Part shown: positions 13,343 to 21,983 of the stretch, piece after piece | Layout of the letters: every line of letters begins with the position of its first letter | Numbering within the stretch: the first letter of the stretch is position 1 | DNA from: Chloroflexota bacterium | GTDB taxonomy: Bacteria; Chloroflexota; Dormibacteria; CF-121 | Direction: 5' to 3' | NCBI GenBank assembly: GCA_005880615.1 | Contig: VBID01000050.1 | Span: 1 to 38,285, forward strand | DNA: 38,285 nucleotides | Notes under the pieces: model-generated | The model's input: only the letters and a program-made list of their open reading frames with translations | Told to the model about the DNA's origin: nothing | Databases searched by the model: none | Translations under genes and position numbers: made by a program

Positions 13343-14430
13343 TGGCTCCCCAGCCGGTCAAACCATCCGAGAGTCACGAAGCCGACGCTGATCGTGCCGT
13401 CGGATGCCGAGAGCCGGAACCGGACCTGGGCGGCGGTATTCGTGCGGACCTGGGCCGGAAGGGCCCCGATGGTCCCGGCGGTGAAGACGTTGACGGTGTG
13501 CCCAGGCGGTGCCAATGCCCCGTTGTACGCGATCGGCGCCTCGTCATTCGCGGCGAGGTCGGACACGAGGATCGAGGACTGCGTCGCCGTCGTCTTGAGG
13601 AGCACGTTCCCGAACCACTGGACGTTCACGCCGGTCGGGACGTTGAGCGTCACGGACGAGGCGCTCGTGCCCGGGTTCGTCACCGCCGTGATGGTGGAGG
13701 TCGCCCAGCGGAAATACTGGCTGTCCTGGGTGAAGTAGTTGATCGCCTTCGAGCCGTCGGTGAGCACTGACCCGATCCGCCGCTTGTTCGTGTAGGAGGC
13801 GGGCAGCACGGGCGCGGTCGCGGAGGTGGAGCACAGCACATCGGCCACGGCCGTATCCGAGCGGTAAATGGCGAAGACCGAGTACCAGGTGGACGCGGCG
13901 ACCGCGCCCGCGTCGAGACAGCCGTTGCCGGTCCCGGCGGACCACGCGGCCGTCGTCTTCGTGAAGGCCGAAGCGAGCGAGATGAGGACGCGGCTCGAGA
14001 TCGCGGTGTCATCGGACGAGGCCGCGCCGACGGCGATGCCGATCGTGGTCGAGGGGTTCGTCCCGCCGTTCGAGAGCGTCAGACCCGTGCGCGTCTCCGC
14101 CAGGCCGGAGGTCACGCCGGGGGCGACTTGAACCCAGGAGGAGCCGTTGTCAAGATACGCGGTGCCACCGTTCACGTCGGAGGCGATAAACCAGCGCCCC
14201 GATGTGCTCGCGGCGGGCCGAGCACCAAGCGTTCCTATAGTGGCCTCCCGCGCATTTATATAATTCACGAGCGATGCCCAATTTTGGTCGAGCAAACTCG
14301 CGGCGAGATTCGGCCCGCTCTGCGCGGCGATATTGTTCGGGACGGAGGCGGTCCCAACCGCGCGCGAGGTCGCCGGCGCGAGGATCAGGAGGGCGAGGAG
14401 GACGGCGAGCCAGCGGCCCTGATGCCTCAT
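13339..14430 (-). CDS. Tail fibre-like protein with Sec signal peptide
   Basis: 363 aa from ATG 14430, overlapping the HNH gene's stop by 4 nt. Residues 1-24 are a textbook signal peptide (RWLAVLLALLILAPATSRA, cleavage before V-G-T-A). The mature part is Ser/Thr/Ala/Gly-rich beta repeat sequence typical of fibres (GRWFIASDVNGGTAYLDNGS; GLTLSNGGTNPSTTIGIAVG), with a C-terminal beta domain. A fibre secreted through Sec would be unusual. Either the fibre is membrane-targeted or it is an exported surface protein. It precedes the methyltransferase/glycosyltransferase cassette that could modify it. Confidence 0.7.
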   Translation of the reverse strand: MRHQGRWLAVLLALLILAPATSRAVGTASVPNNIAAQSGPNLAASLLDQNWASLVNYINAREATIGTLGARPAASTSGRWFIASDVNGGTAYLDNGSSWVQVAPGVTSGLAETRTGLTLSNGGTNPSTTIGIAVGAASSDDTAISSRVLISLASAFTKTTAAWSAGTGNGCLDAGAVAASTWYSVFAIYRSDTAVADVLCSTSATAPVLPASYTNKRRIGSVLTDGSKAINYFTQDSQYFRWATSTITAVTNPGTSASSVTLNVPTGVNVQWFGNVLLKTTATQSSILVSDLAANDEAPIAYNGALAPPGHTVNVFTAGTIGALPAQVRTNTAAQVRFRLSASDGTISVGFVTLGWFDRLGSQ

Positions 14431-14876
14431 GGGAAGCGCATCCCGTGAGCAGCGAAACGCCGATGCCACTTAAAACAGATTTTGCAACTACGGTGACCCC
14501 TGTTCTTGTATGTGTTCGCGGCATCGTAGGGATGCCCACGCGGGCAGTGGGTGCGCCGAACCTGGACGCCGCTGAAGCCGTTGCCGCGCCGCCGGTTTTC
14601 TGCACCCGTCACGCATTCAAGATGCGCCGGGTTCACGCACAACCGGACTCGACAGAGATGATCCAGTTGCTGACCCTTCGGGATGGGACCTCGGAAGACC
14701 ATGTACGAGGCGCGATGAGCATAGAAGGCGACACCGCCGCGTTTCCCGTTCGGGATATAGAGGCCTCCGTAGCCCTGCCCGCGAACCGGCCCCGTCCAGA
14801 GCCAACAGCCAGTATTCGGCTCGGGCTCCGTTCTGGCGTCGAGGCGCTCGTATAAAAGGCTCAGGGGAATGACCAT
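14427..14876 (-). CDS. HNH homing-type endonuclease
   Basis: 149 aa from ATG 14876. The HNH/ββα-metal core reads EPNTGCWLWTG...YAHRASYMVF...LDHLCRVRLCVNPAHLECVT, followed by a Zn-binding tail (THCPRGHPYD ... CKICFKWHRR). It is a close paralogue of the endonuclease at 28717-29262. It sits between the gp10-like tail gene (16-nt overlap) and the fibre gene, to whose start its stop is fused by 4 nt, so the insertion preserved coupling. Expected to cut DNA site-specifically and spread itself (family knowledge). Confidence 0.85.
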   Translation of the reverse strand: MVIPLSLLYERLDARTEPEPNTGCWLWTGPVRGQGYGGLYIPNGKRGGVAFYAHRASYMVFRGPIPKGQQLDHLCRVRLCVNPAHLECVTGAENRRRGNGFSGVQVRRTHCPRGHPYDAANTYKNRGHRSCKICFKWHRRFAAHGMRFP

Positions 14877-16318
14877 GTTCTCGATTCTACAACTTCTAGC
14901 TGGATGGCCTGAATCCGATAAGGCGGATCGTTGCCGCTGACTGTGACGCCAAGAAAGTGTCCCCACATGTTCACGTTTGCCCGCGCGAGCACCATGCCCT
15001 GCGCCGTGATCGTTAGATTCGCCAAGGCCGCGTTTTGCAGTTGGAGCGTCGCGCCAATGGCATTGATGAGCGTGAGCGTATCCACAGCCGAGATCGCCGT
15101 CGTCTGGCTCGCGAACTCCGAGTCCACCGTCACCGTCGGATTCACCTGCGCCGACGCTTGAAACTCAAACCCGATCTTGTAGCACGCCTTCATTGTGGTG
15201 GATAACCCGAAGTCGAAGAGCCGTGTCTGTATTTTATAGGGCGTCGCCGTCGCATTGCTCGCCCCGAACAACTGGAAGATATGCCCCGCCGTGTCCGCGC
15301 CCCACGCCTGCGCGACCCCGTTGACGATGAGCGTCGTGATCCATTTGATCGTGGTGCCCTGGCTCGCGAGAAACACCTTGCCCTTCGTGAACCCGATCAC
15401 GATCGGGATCGGTCCCGCGCCGGCCTGCGCCTGCGTGCCCGTGTAGGTCACGAGGAAGAGGAGGCAGAGGGAGAGCACCCACGGGCCGAAGGGCGCGAAG
15501 AGGGCGAGGGCCCGGAAGTAGGGGATCACGGAGTTCTGGGCGTTACTCCCGAGGTCCGAGACGATGTTCGTGATGGAGAAGCTCGTGATGACGTTCGGGG
15601 CCACGCCGGAGGCGGTCACATTCGCGAGTTGCTCGATGCCGCCCTGGCCGACGATCCAGAGGGCCTCCAGCGTGGAGGCGAGCGCGACGACATTCCCCGG
15701 GAATGCCGCGTCCGTGATGATCGTGGATCCGGCCCCATTCCCCGCGGTGAAGTCGTTGAACGTATTGGGGGCGGTGTAGGTGATGGTCCGCTGGCTCGAG
15801 ATCCACGCCCGCCCCTCAAAGACGGCGATGGCGTCGCCTTTCTGGGAGGCGGAGATCGTCGTGAACGTCGTCCCGTCGTAGGAGAAGTAGCCTTTCGTCG
15901 GGTCGATGATGAGCGCCGTGGAGCCCTGCCACATGCTGAGACGCGCGGCCGTGGTGACGGTGCCCGCCGCGGCGACGACGGTGACAACACCCCCGGTCGT
16001 GATCTTGGAGATCGAGCCGTCGGAGTTGATCGAGACGAAGACGCCGCCCGAGGAGAAGGGCACGCCCCAGAGGGAGGCGATCCCCTGCGCGATCGTGGCG
16101 ATGGAGGCCCCGGGGCCGTTCAGAATCTGGATCGCGCCGTTCCCGATGGGAAGGGCGTTCTCGCACCAGGAAAGCTCGGAGTCCTCGATGCTGGCGCGGG
16201 CATCGGTGAGGTTGAGCGTTTTCCACTGGCGGAACTGGTAGGTCTTCGCCTTCTGCGGCCTCGGCTGCCGCCCCTTGCCATTGCCGCGCTGCTGGAGGTC
16301 GCGGAGGCTAACCGCCAT
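14861..16318 (-). CDS. Tail/DNA-stabilisation protein (gp10-like beta-propeller candidate)
   Basis: 485 aa from ATG 16318 (M-A-V-S-L-R-D-L-Q-Q). A basic N-terminus precedes long beta-rich sequence with propeller-like repeats (SLWGVPFSSGGVFVSINSDG; YFSYDGTTFTTISASQKGD; EALWIVGQGGIEQL), resembling tail hub proteins of short-tailed phages (P22 gp10 / T7 gp12 type). That call is by resemblance and gene order after the adaptor. An oddity is a hydrophobic run near residue 300, PWVLSLCLLFLVTYTGTQAQA, that looks like a signal peptide buried inside the protein. Confidence 0.65.
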   Translation of the reverse strand: MAVSLRDLQQRGNGKGRQPRPQKAKTYQFRQWKTLNLTDARASIEDSELSWCENALPIGNGAIQILNGPGASIATIAQGIASLWGVPFSSGGVFVSINSDGSISKITTGGVVTVVAAAGTVTTAARLSMWQGSTALIIDPTKGYFSYDGTTFTTISASQKGDAIAVFEGRAWISSQRTITYTAPNTFNDFTAGNGAGSTIITDAAFPGNVVALASTLEALWIVGQGGIEQLANVTASGVAPNVITSFSITNIVSDLGSNAQNSVIPYFRALALFAPFGPWVLSLCLLFLVTYTGTQAQAGAGPIPIVIGFTKGKVFLASQGTTIKWITTLIVNGVAQAWGADTAGHIFQLFGASNATATPYKIQTRLFDFGLSTTMKACYKIGFEFQASAQVNPTVTVDSEFASQTTAISAVDTLTLINAIGATLQLQNAALANLTITAQGMVLARANVNMWGHFLGVTVSGNDPPYRIQAIQLEVVESRTWSFP

Positions 16319-16523
16319 CAGCGGCGCTCCACGTCTCCAGCAAGAACCTCCCGAGCAGCACGCAGTGATCCGCCCGCACGACGACCGTCCCGTGGCCCTG
16401 CACGGTGATGACGCAGTTCCCCGCATCGTCGACTTGGGCCTGAAGCTCCCGGATCGTCGGGTCAAGCCGAGGCCGCGCCTGGTTCACCGCAGCCCAGCGG
16501 AGGGCGAGGGCCTTATCGGCCAC
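16308..16523 (-). CDS. 71-aa small virion-region protein
   Basis: Starts MADKALALRWAAVNQARPRL, with beta-like NCVITVQGHGTVVVRADHCV and an amphipathic C-terminus. It overlaps the adaptor gene by 16 bases upstream-to-downstream reading and the tail gene by 11 nt. The position between two tail proteins suggests a small connector or chaperone. No family is recognised. Confidence 0.65.
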   Translation of the reverse strand: MADKALALRWAAVNQARPRLDPTIRELQAQVDDAGNCVITVQGHGTVVVRADHCVLLGRFLLETWSAADGG

Positions 16524-17172
16524 TGTAGAAACTCGGCACCATGCCGGTGCGAGAGTTTAAGCCTGTGCCCACTCTCTCCTGATACATCCGGAAGAAATCG
16601 TCGCTCTCGTCATACATTCTTTCGTTCAGCTTGAGCCAGTGCGCCGCGTACAGTGGCACCGGCTCCGTGTACGTGTACGGCATCGGGTCCGTGTCAGCCA
16701 AGTTCACGAGGAGATCCGGTGCGGAGTACACGCACACGTCCCACTCGGTTTGATAGGCGACGGAGGGCGTCGGGCCAAAGACGATCTGATTCGGGCCGTA
16801 GCGCGCCCAACCTTCGCACACGCCCTGATACGGGGTCCAGGGCCGGTAGAGCTTGTTGAGACGCCGAAACGAGGTGTTCGCGAGGATCGCCCGGTTCGAC
16901 ACGAAGATCAGGTTGATCCCCACCACGTCGAAGACGTTGGCGACGCCGATCTGGGGGAAGGTGTAGGTATCGACACCGACCGTCAGGTTGAACGTCACGA
17001 GCTGGCGGTTCGCCCCGGTGTCGAGGTCGCGGCGTTGAATCCCGAGGTTGATCGCGCGCGTCTTCGTGGCCTGAGACCAGAAGACATCGCTCGGGTCGTG
17101 GAGCAAGGTCCGGAGGTCGGTCAGATAGGTTGACAGGGAGACGGTCGGGGTGGTCGGGACGCCGATTGGCAT
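16513..17172 (-). CDS. Head-tail adaptor / tail accessory protein (gp4-like)
   Basis: 219 aa starting at the ATG directly after the tailspike gene's stop. It begins LSTYLTDLRTLLHDPSDVFW, then INLGIQRRDLDTGANRQLV and a beta core (YTFPQIGVANVFDVVGINLIF), and ends in a helix, YAAHWLKLNERMYDESDDFF. This pattern is typical of podoviral adaptor proteins that complete the portal. It is the first of three consecutive tail-assembly genes. Confidence 0.7.
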   Translation of the reverse strand: MPIGVPTTPTVSLSTYLTDLRTLLHDPSDVFWSQATKTRAINLGIQRRDLDTGANRQLVTFNLTVGVDTYTFPQIGVANVFDVVGINLIFVSNRAILANTSFRRLNKLYRPWTPYQGVCEGWARYGPNQIVFGPTPSVAYQTEWDVCVYSAPDLLVNLADTDPMPYTYTEPVPLYAAHWLKLNERMYDESDDFFRMYQERVGTGLNSRTGMVPSFYSGR

Positions 17173-19698
17173 CTAGGAGCCCACGCAGATGAAGCGCACG
17201 ACATCGCTCGCCGCCGCGCTCAGCGTGATCCCGTTGCCGCCGTTCTGAACGACCTTGCAGGCGGTGATGGAGGTGTCGTCATCGCACACGCAGGTGTAAC
17301 TGGTCGCGTTCGTGAAGGCGGCCGAGCCCGCGAAGGCCACGCCCGCGGTGCCGCCCGTCAACGTCACGGTGTCCTGCACGATGTGCGCGGCGTTCGTGAT
17401 GGTCCCGCTCGCGTTGTAGAGCGGGGTCGCGACGGCGGTGCCGTTAATGTAGTAGCCGTTGGCGGCTGCGATGTTGACCGTGCCCGCGCCCTTGTCCCCG
17501 CCCGTCGCGTTGATCGTAAAGAGGCCGCCGGTGTTGCCGACTTGCAGGCCATCGGTATTCCCCTGGTTCATCGCGCGGAGGCCCGAGCTATCCCCGCGGA
17601 TGATGAGCAGGTTAGCCGCGCTCTGCATGGAGGGTCCGGTCGCGCCGGTTCCGAAGAAGATCGGGAGCGTGATCCCCGGCGTCCCGGTCGGCGTGAAGAG
17701 CCCAGCCGTCACCGTGTCGATCGTCGCCTTCGGGGCGTAGAGTCCGACGTTCGTCAGGGTCCGCGTGGCCGCCGTGGAGTTATTGAGGACGTAGGCGTAG
17801 CCCGTCGGGCCCTGCGCCGTCCCGTTCGCCCCCACGGGGAACTTCTCGACGTGGATGTCGTCCACATTCAGGTTGATGGCGGTGAAGGCCCCCGACGGCG
17901 CGTTGAACTGGAACCGGAGGCTCATCGTGAGATTCGACGCGAGGAGCGAAGTGTTGAGCGTCACCGGCGTCCAGACCCCGGCCTTGAGCCCCTTGATGAA
18001 GGCCGTCTTCAGGACGGCCGCCCCGGTGTCGTTGTTCCAGTAGGCGCGCGCCGTCTCGGTGTCGAGCATGTCCCGCGAGGCTTTGATCCAGAAGGTCGCC
18101 GTCATCAGCTCGCCCGTGAGTCCGAGCCACGTCTGGGTCGAGGTCGCGACGAGACCGTTCGACCCGGCCGTGCCGTCGTAGGCGAGCTTGAGGGAATTGC
18201 TGTCGACGACCCCCGTCGTCGTGTCCTGCGTGATCGTGAGCCCGCCCCCGCCCCCGCCGAAGTTCGACGCTGTCGCGAAGGAGGAGTCAAAGAAGCTATT
18301 GGCGATGACGGAGCGCCCGGAGGCGAAGGGCGAGGTCCACTGGAGGGCCTGGAGGTTATTGTAGCTCGGACTGTTCGCGGAGACGATGAGGTTCCCGATC
18401 CCCTTATCCTGGATCTTCTCGTCCCCGGAGGTCTTGGTCCCGAGGCGGTTATGGAAGGACGCCGTGTCGAACTGGATCGTCGGCCCGAAGGCGTTCGCCA
18501 CGCCCTGCTGCGTCAGGCCCCCGTTCTCCACGTACACGTCAAACTCGTTGAAGAAGCCGTTGCAGTAAATGAGCGTGGGGCCGTTGGCGATCTCGCCCCC
18601 GGCGAAGATGTTGCTGTTGGAGTTCGACTCGACATAGATCCCGTAGACGTTGGAGGAGAAGTTCACGGCCGTGAAGATGTTGGCGTTCGAGAGCGTGAGG
18701 TGGACGCCGTAGTAGGAGTCCGTCACCACGAGGGAGTCGAAGAGTGCGTTGAAGCTGGAGGTGAGATTCACCCCCGCCTTGGCCGTCGTGCGGCAGTTGG
18801 AGACGTAGACGTGACGGACGGTGACGGGGATGCCGTTGGCGGCCCCGTTGATGTTGAGGCCGTTCCCGGCGGCCAGATTGGTCGAGAGGCAGTCGATCTG
18901 CATGTCTCGGATCTCGTGGTAGATGTTATTCGCCGCCCCCGAGATCGAGACGCAGTCCGTCCCGTTGTTGTGCGTGCACTGGAGGAGCGTGTTCCCGATC
19001 CCAGCGCCGATGACGATCAGCGGGACCGTCGTCGGGAAAGTGAGGGTCGAGGTGATCTTGTACGAGGTCGCCGCGGGGACGTAGAGGATGCCGCCCCGGT
19101 TGAACGCGGTCTGGAACGCCGCGGTGTCGTCGGTCGTCCCGTCGCCCTTGGCCCCGTAGTCCTTGACGCTCGCGATGTAGGTATTCGTCGTCGTGACCGT
19201 CGCCCATTTCGCCCCGTCCCAGACCTTGAGCGCCTGGAGCGTCTGATCGAAGCACCACGTCTTGCCAGTCGTGGGCGAGGGGATGTTGAGGCAGCTCGGC
19301 GTGGCGTTGAGCCACGTCGTCGTGGCGAAGATGTTGGGGGCGGTGCCGGGGATGGCGAAGGCGTCGTGGAGGATGAAGTCCTGCGTCTGCGCGGCACCGA
19401 AGGTGAAGCCGGGCGCACTCAGGACTTCCGTGTAGCGCCCCGAGGGCGCGTAGTAGGCGTAGGTCCCATCGCTCCCCGCCGTGATCGGGTTGCCGAGGGC
19501 GGAGGAGCCGGCTTGGTCCCCGTAGATCGTGGCTTTCGTGGTCGTGCCGGCGATGTAGACCGTGATGGAGCAGGCGGGGATCGCGGCCCCGGTGATCGAC
19601 TGGCAGAGCCAAGAGCGGCGCTGCATGGCGTCCGACGCGGACGGCAGCAGGAGCAGCGCGATTAGAGACAAGAAAATGTTTCTAATCGCAGAGCGCAC
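17173..19698 (-). CDS. Tailspike with pectate-lyase-type beta-helix and signal peptide
   Basis: 841 aa from a GTG at 19698, overlapping the LAGLIDADG gene's TAG by one base. Residues 1-24 are a signal peptide (NIFLSLIALLLLPSASDA). A small N-terminal beta domain follows, then the pectate-lyase-3 entry motif SVKDYGAKGDGTTDDTAAFQ (about 176-195) and a long right-handed beta-helix rich in N-I/N-V ladders (NIYHEIRDMQIDC; NIFTAVNFSSNVYGIYVESN). The C-terminal domains are jelly-roll-like. It would bind or degrade host surface polysaccharide. The Sec signal on a tailspike is unusual. A large antisense ORF across it is a composition shadow. Confidence 0.85.
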   Translation of the reverse strand: MRSAIRNIFLSLIALLLLPSASDAMQRRSWLCQSITGAAIPACSITVYIAGTTTKATIYGDQAGSSALGNPITAGSDGTYAYYAPSGRYTEVLSAPGFTFGAAQTQDFILHDAFAIPGTAPNIFATTTWLNATPSCLNIPSPTTGKTWCFDQTLQALKVWDGAKWATVTTTNTYIASVKDYGAKGDGTTDDTAAFQTAFNRGGILYVPAATSYKITSTLTFPTTVPLIVIGAGIGNTLLQCTHNNGTDCVSISGAANNIYHEIRDMQIDCLSTNLAAGNGLNINGAANGIPVTVRHVYVSNCRTTAKAGVNLTSSFNALFDSLVVTDSYYGVHLTLSNANIFTAVNFSSNVYGIYVESNSNSNIFAGGEIANGPTLIYCNGFFNEFDVYVENGGLTQQGVANAFGPTIQFDTASFHNRLGTKTSGDEKIQDKGIGNLIVSANSPSYNNLQALQWTSPFASGRSVIANSFFDSSFATASNFGGGGGGLTITQDTTTGVVDSNSLKLAYDGTAGSNGLVATSTQTWLGLTGELMTATFWIKASRDMLDTETARAYWNNDTGAAVLKTAFIKGLKAGVWTPVTLNTSLLASNLTMSLRFQFNAPSGAFTAINLNVDDIHVEKFPVGANGTAQGPTGYAYVLNNSTAATRTLTNVGLYAPKATIDTVTAGLFTPTGTPGITLPIFFGTGATGPSMQSAANLLIIRGDSSGLRAMNQGNTDGLQVGNTGGLFTINATGGDKGAGTVNIAAANGYYINGTAVATPLYNASGTITNAAHIVQDTVTLTGGTAGVAFAGSAAFTNATSYTCVCDDDTSITACKVVQNGGNGITLSAAASDVVRFICVGS

Positions 19699-20240
19699 TA
19701 GACGGCCTCGAGGAGGGCGGAGACCACCTTCAGTCTCGCGCGCTTCTGTCGCATGTAGAGGCGGTGGTAGTTACGCGAACAGTGGAGACACCGACGGCGC
19801 TTGCCTTCAGGAATGGCGCTGAATCGGCTGTTCTCCTGTGTCATCGCGTGGCCGTTCTTGCAGACGAGTTGTGGGTGGTTGCCGCGTCGCCCGTGCGCAT
19901 TCGTGAAGGTGCGATCACCGCGCAGTGCTCGTGCGGCCTGAGTGCGCTTGATCGGCGAGAGCCATGCCCAGAGCATTGCGATGACGGCCTGGGCGTGTTC
20001 GAATGACGCCGTTCGATAATCGAAACGGCGCGTCTGCCGTGCATTGCGTCGGTAATCATATGGACCGTAGATCCTCCCGACGCCGACGGCTTGGCGAAAG
20101 CGCTCTAGCACATACGGTAGACCGGGAACATCGTGCGTCTCGTTCTGAGTGACAGCGACGTGCGCGGCACCACCATGCACGCCAGTTGATCCCTCACCGT
20201 CGAAGAGTCCGGCCGCCCAGGCGAGCTCGTGAGTGTTCAT
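19698..20240 (-). CDS. LAGLIDADG-type homing endonuclease
   Basis: 180 aa. It opens with the LAGLIDADG helix variant LAWAAGLFDGEGS (residues 6-18), whose acidic end binds the metal. The single motif implies a homodimer. Then comes AVTQNE and the usual beta-rich core. The last 60 residues carry an added Zn finger (CKNGHAMT ... CLHCSRNYH) that may help DNA binding. It is free-standing between the capsid candidate and the tailspike, and its stop (TAG) overlaps the tailspike's GTG start. A product of homing into a structural operon. Confidence 0.85.
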   Translation of the reverse strand: MNTHELAWAAGLFDGEGSTGVHGGAAHVAVTQNETHDVPGLPYVLERFRQAVGVGRIYGPYDYRRNARQTRRFDYRTASFEHAQAVIAMLWAWLSPIKRTQAARALRGDRTFTNAHGRRGNHPQLVCKNGHAMTQENSRFSAIPEGKRRRCLHCSRNYHRLYMRQKRARLKVVSALLEAV

Positions 20241-20265
20241 GCATCCGATTGTAATTCACCACGAG

Positions 20266-21405
20266 CTAGACGACGAGGTTCGTATATCCGGCCTGTGAGG
20301 TGAACGTACTCGGCTTGACGCAAATTCCCTCAAGGACCACAATGAGTGCGCCGACGTACCCCAACGCGAAGTTCGGCAACGTGCTCGCGAATCCCGTGAA
20401 CGCGAACGCCGCCGCCTCGTGGATGTAGAAGCTGTAGTAGCGGGTATTAAAAAAGATGAACTGGCCTTCAGGCATATATAGATCCTGATAAATTGGGACT
20501 CCCGCGACCATCAGCGCCGTGAAGCTCGCCCTCGCCCCCTGCGCCGACTGATCGAAGCTACTCCCCGGCGTGATGAAGTAGGTCTCCGACCCGATGAAGT
20601 CGTTGGCGAGCAAGGCCCACGTGCCGGGCCCGCAGACGCCGATGTTCGGCGCTTCGCCGCCCGCGGCCTTCGTCGCCGACACGACCATCTGGTTGATGAG
20701 CTTTCGCGTCGGGGCCACGGTCCCCGCCGAGCCCATCACGTTCGCGTTCCACCAGGTGTTGGGCGACGCGCTCGAGATGTTGCCGTAGGTCCGGGAGGTC
20801 GACGCGATCAGCGGGAAGCCGTCCACGTTGATCGTCCCGTAGGTGCCGTTCGACATCTGCTGGGTCGCGAGGTAATCGGCGATCTGGTTCCCCGCGTCGT
20901 TCATCCTGGCTTCGATCAGCGGGATGACGGCCGCGTTCATCTGGAGGATGCCCTCCATCCCGAGGAAGGGGATCGGCACGATGACGGCCTTCAGGTTGAA
21001 GTCCGCCTCGGTGATACCCGTCTGCACGGCGGGCTGGTTGAAGGCCCCCGTGTAGTCCGTCGCCTGCGCCTGGACGAAGGGCGAGCCCTGCACGGGGACG
21101 GTGACGGAGGAGACACCACCGCTCGCGGTCTGCGCGTTGGCGAGCGCGGCGCTCAGAATGGCCGTGGCCTTATATATCTGCACGGGCACTCTGGGCACAA
21201 ACGCCCTTCTGGTGACCGCAGTCAACTCGGTCCCTACCGCGCCTGTTGGGACGATTCCCGTTCCGGTTAAAACGGCAAATGAAATCAACAGGATAGATAG
21301 CACTGCTAGCGGCCCGCTGGCGGGAGATGCGCTTACGGCAGCGTCCGCGGTTACAGGCACAACAAGCAGGAGCACGAGTACTGTTAGGAGTGCGCGTAAC
21401 CGCAT
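20266..21405 (-). CDS. Major capsid protein candidate with N-terminal signal peptide
   Basis: 379 aa from ATG 21405, with the strong ribosome-binding site AGGAGG. From about residue 60 the sequence is capsid-like: TELTAVTRRAFVPRVPVQIY, then a spine-helix region (EARMNDAGNQIADYLATQQM) and beta strands, with a C-terminal beta-rich domain. It is preceded by MRLRALLTVLVLLLVVPVTA plus D-A, a signal peptide, and then a second hydrophobic helix (LAVLSILLISFAVLTGTG). The scaffold-like and portal genes are upstream. Capsid is inferred from size, context and the HK97-like look. The double hydrophobic leader is exceptional for a capsid. Confidence 0.7.
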   Translation of the reverse strand: MRLRALLTVLVLLLVVPVTADAAVSASPASGPLAVLSILLISFAVLTGTGIVPTGAVGTELTAVTRRAFVPRVPVQIYKATAILSAALANAQTASGGVSSVTVPVQGSPFVQAQATDYTGAFNQPAVQTGITEADFNLKAVIVPIPFLGMEGILQMNAAVIPLIEARMNDAGNQIADYLATQQMSNGTYGTINVDGFPLIASTSRTYGNISSASPNTWWNANVMGSAGTVAPTRKLINQMVVSATKAAGGEAPNIGVCGPGTWALLANDFIGSETYFITPGSSFDQSAQGARASFTALMVAGVPIYQDLYMPEGQFIFFNTRYYSFYIHEAAAFAFTGFASTLPNFALGYVGALIVVLEGICVKPSTFTSQAGYTNLVV

Positions 21406-21437
21406 CACTGGCCTCCTGAAAGTGCTAAGCTGCGTCC

Positions 21438-21983
21438 GTGGGCCACGGGCCATCTCTGCCGAAGGGCGTCTTGACGTGTGGTCAGTGCGGGAAGCAGACC
21501 GAGGTGCTCGGCAGCAAGCTCAAGGATTATCCGAGCCGTCCAGCTCGTAAGTACTGCTCGCTCGCATGCGCCGCGAAGGGCCGAATGAACCGCACGCACT
21601 TTCAGTGCGCGCAGTGCGGCCGGTTTGCTCCGCGCCGTCACGGGAACTATTTGCGAAAGCGATTTTGCTCGAAGGACTGTGAGGTGGCGTCGCGCGAGGG
21701 AAAGGGCTTTCTCGACAAGCACGGATACAAAATCATTCGGATGCGCGGACGGGATACGCCCGAGCACCGTATTGTCATGGAGGGGATGATCGGGCGCCCG
21801 ATGCTGCCCCACGAGACGGTTCATCACAAGAACGGGCAGCGAGCGGACAACCGCCCTGAGAATCTGGAGTTGTGGGATACGCGCAACCCGAAAGGCCAGC
21901 GCGTCTCCGACAAGCTCGCGTGGTGTGCGACGTATCTGACCGATCACGGCTTCCACGTCACGCCTCCGCCGTCGCAGGCGTAG
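21438..21983 (+). CDS. HNH endonuclease with N-terminal zinc knuckles (plus strand)
   Basis: 181 aa, opposite to the surrounding operon. The N-terminal half has three CxxC-type clusters (CGQCGKQTE; YCSLAC; CAQCGRF; FCSKDC). The C-terminal half has the HNH core EHRIVMEGMIGRPML..ETVHHKNGQRADNRPENLELW. Its 3' end overlaps the 3' end of the O-antigen-ligase-like gene by 26 nt, and its 5' side faces the capsid gene's start, so it sits in the only sizeable capsid-gene leader. The GTG start at 21438 is uncertain; a TTG further in is possible. Confidence 0.8.
   Translation: MGHGPSLPKGVLTCGQCGKQTEVLGSKLKDYPSRPARKYCSLACAAKGRMNRTHFQCAQCGRFAPRRHGNYLRKRFCSKDCEVASREGKGFLDKHGYKIIRMRGRDTPEHRIVMEGMIGRPMLPHETVHHKNGQRADNRPENLELWDTRNPKGQRVSDKLAWCATYLTDHGFHVTPPPSQA

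Noticed and set aside
15281-16408. 375-codon plus-strand open frame
   Set aside because: Arg/Gly/Asp/Glu-rich antisense of the gp10-like gene; no recognisable fold.
17383-19665. 760-codon open frame on the plus strand
   Set aside because: It is antisense to the tailspike gene and consists of Arg/Glu/Gly/Val-rich sequence typical of GC-rich shadows. No domain, no ribosome-binding site.
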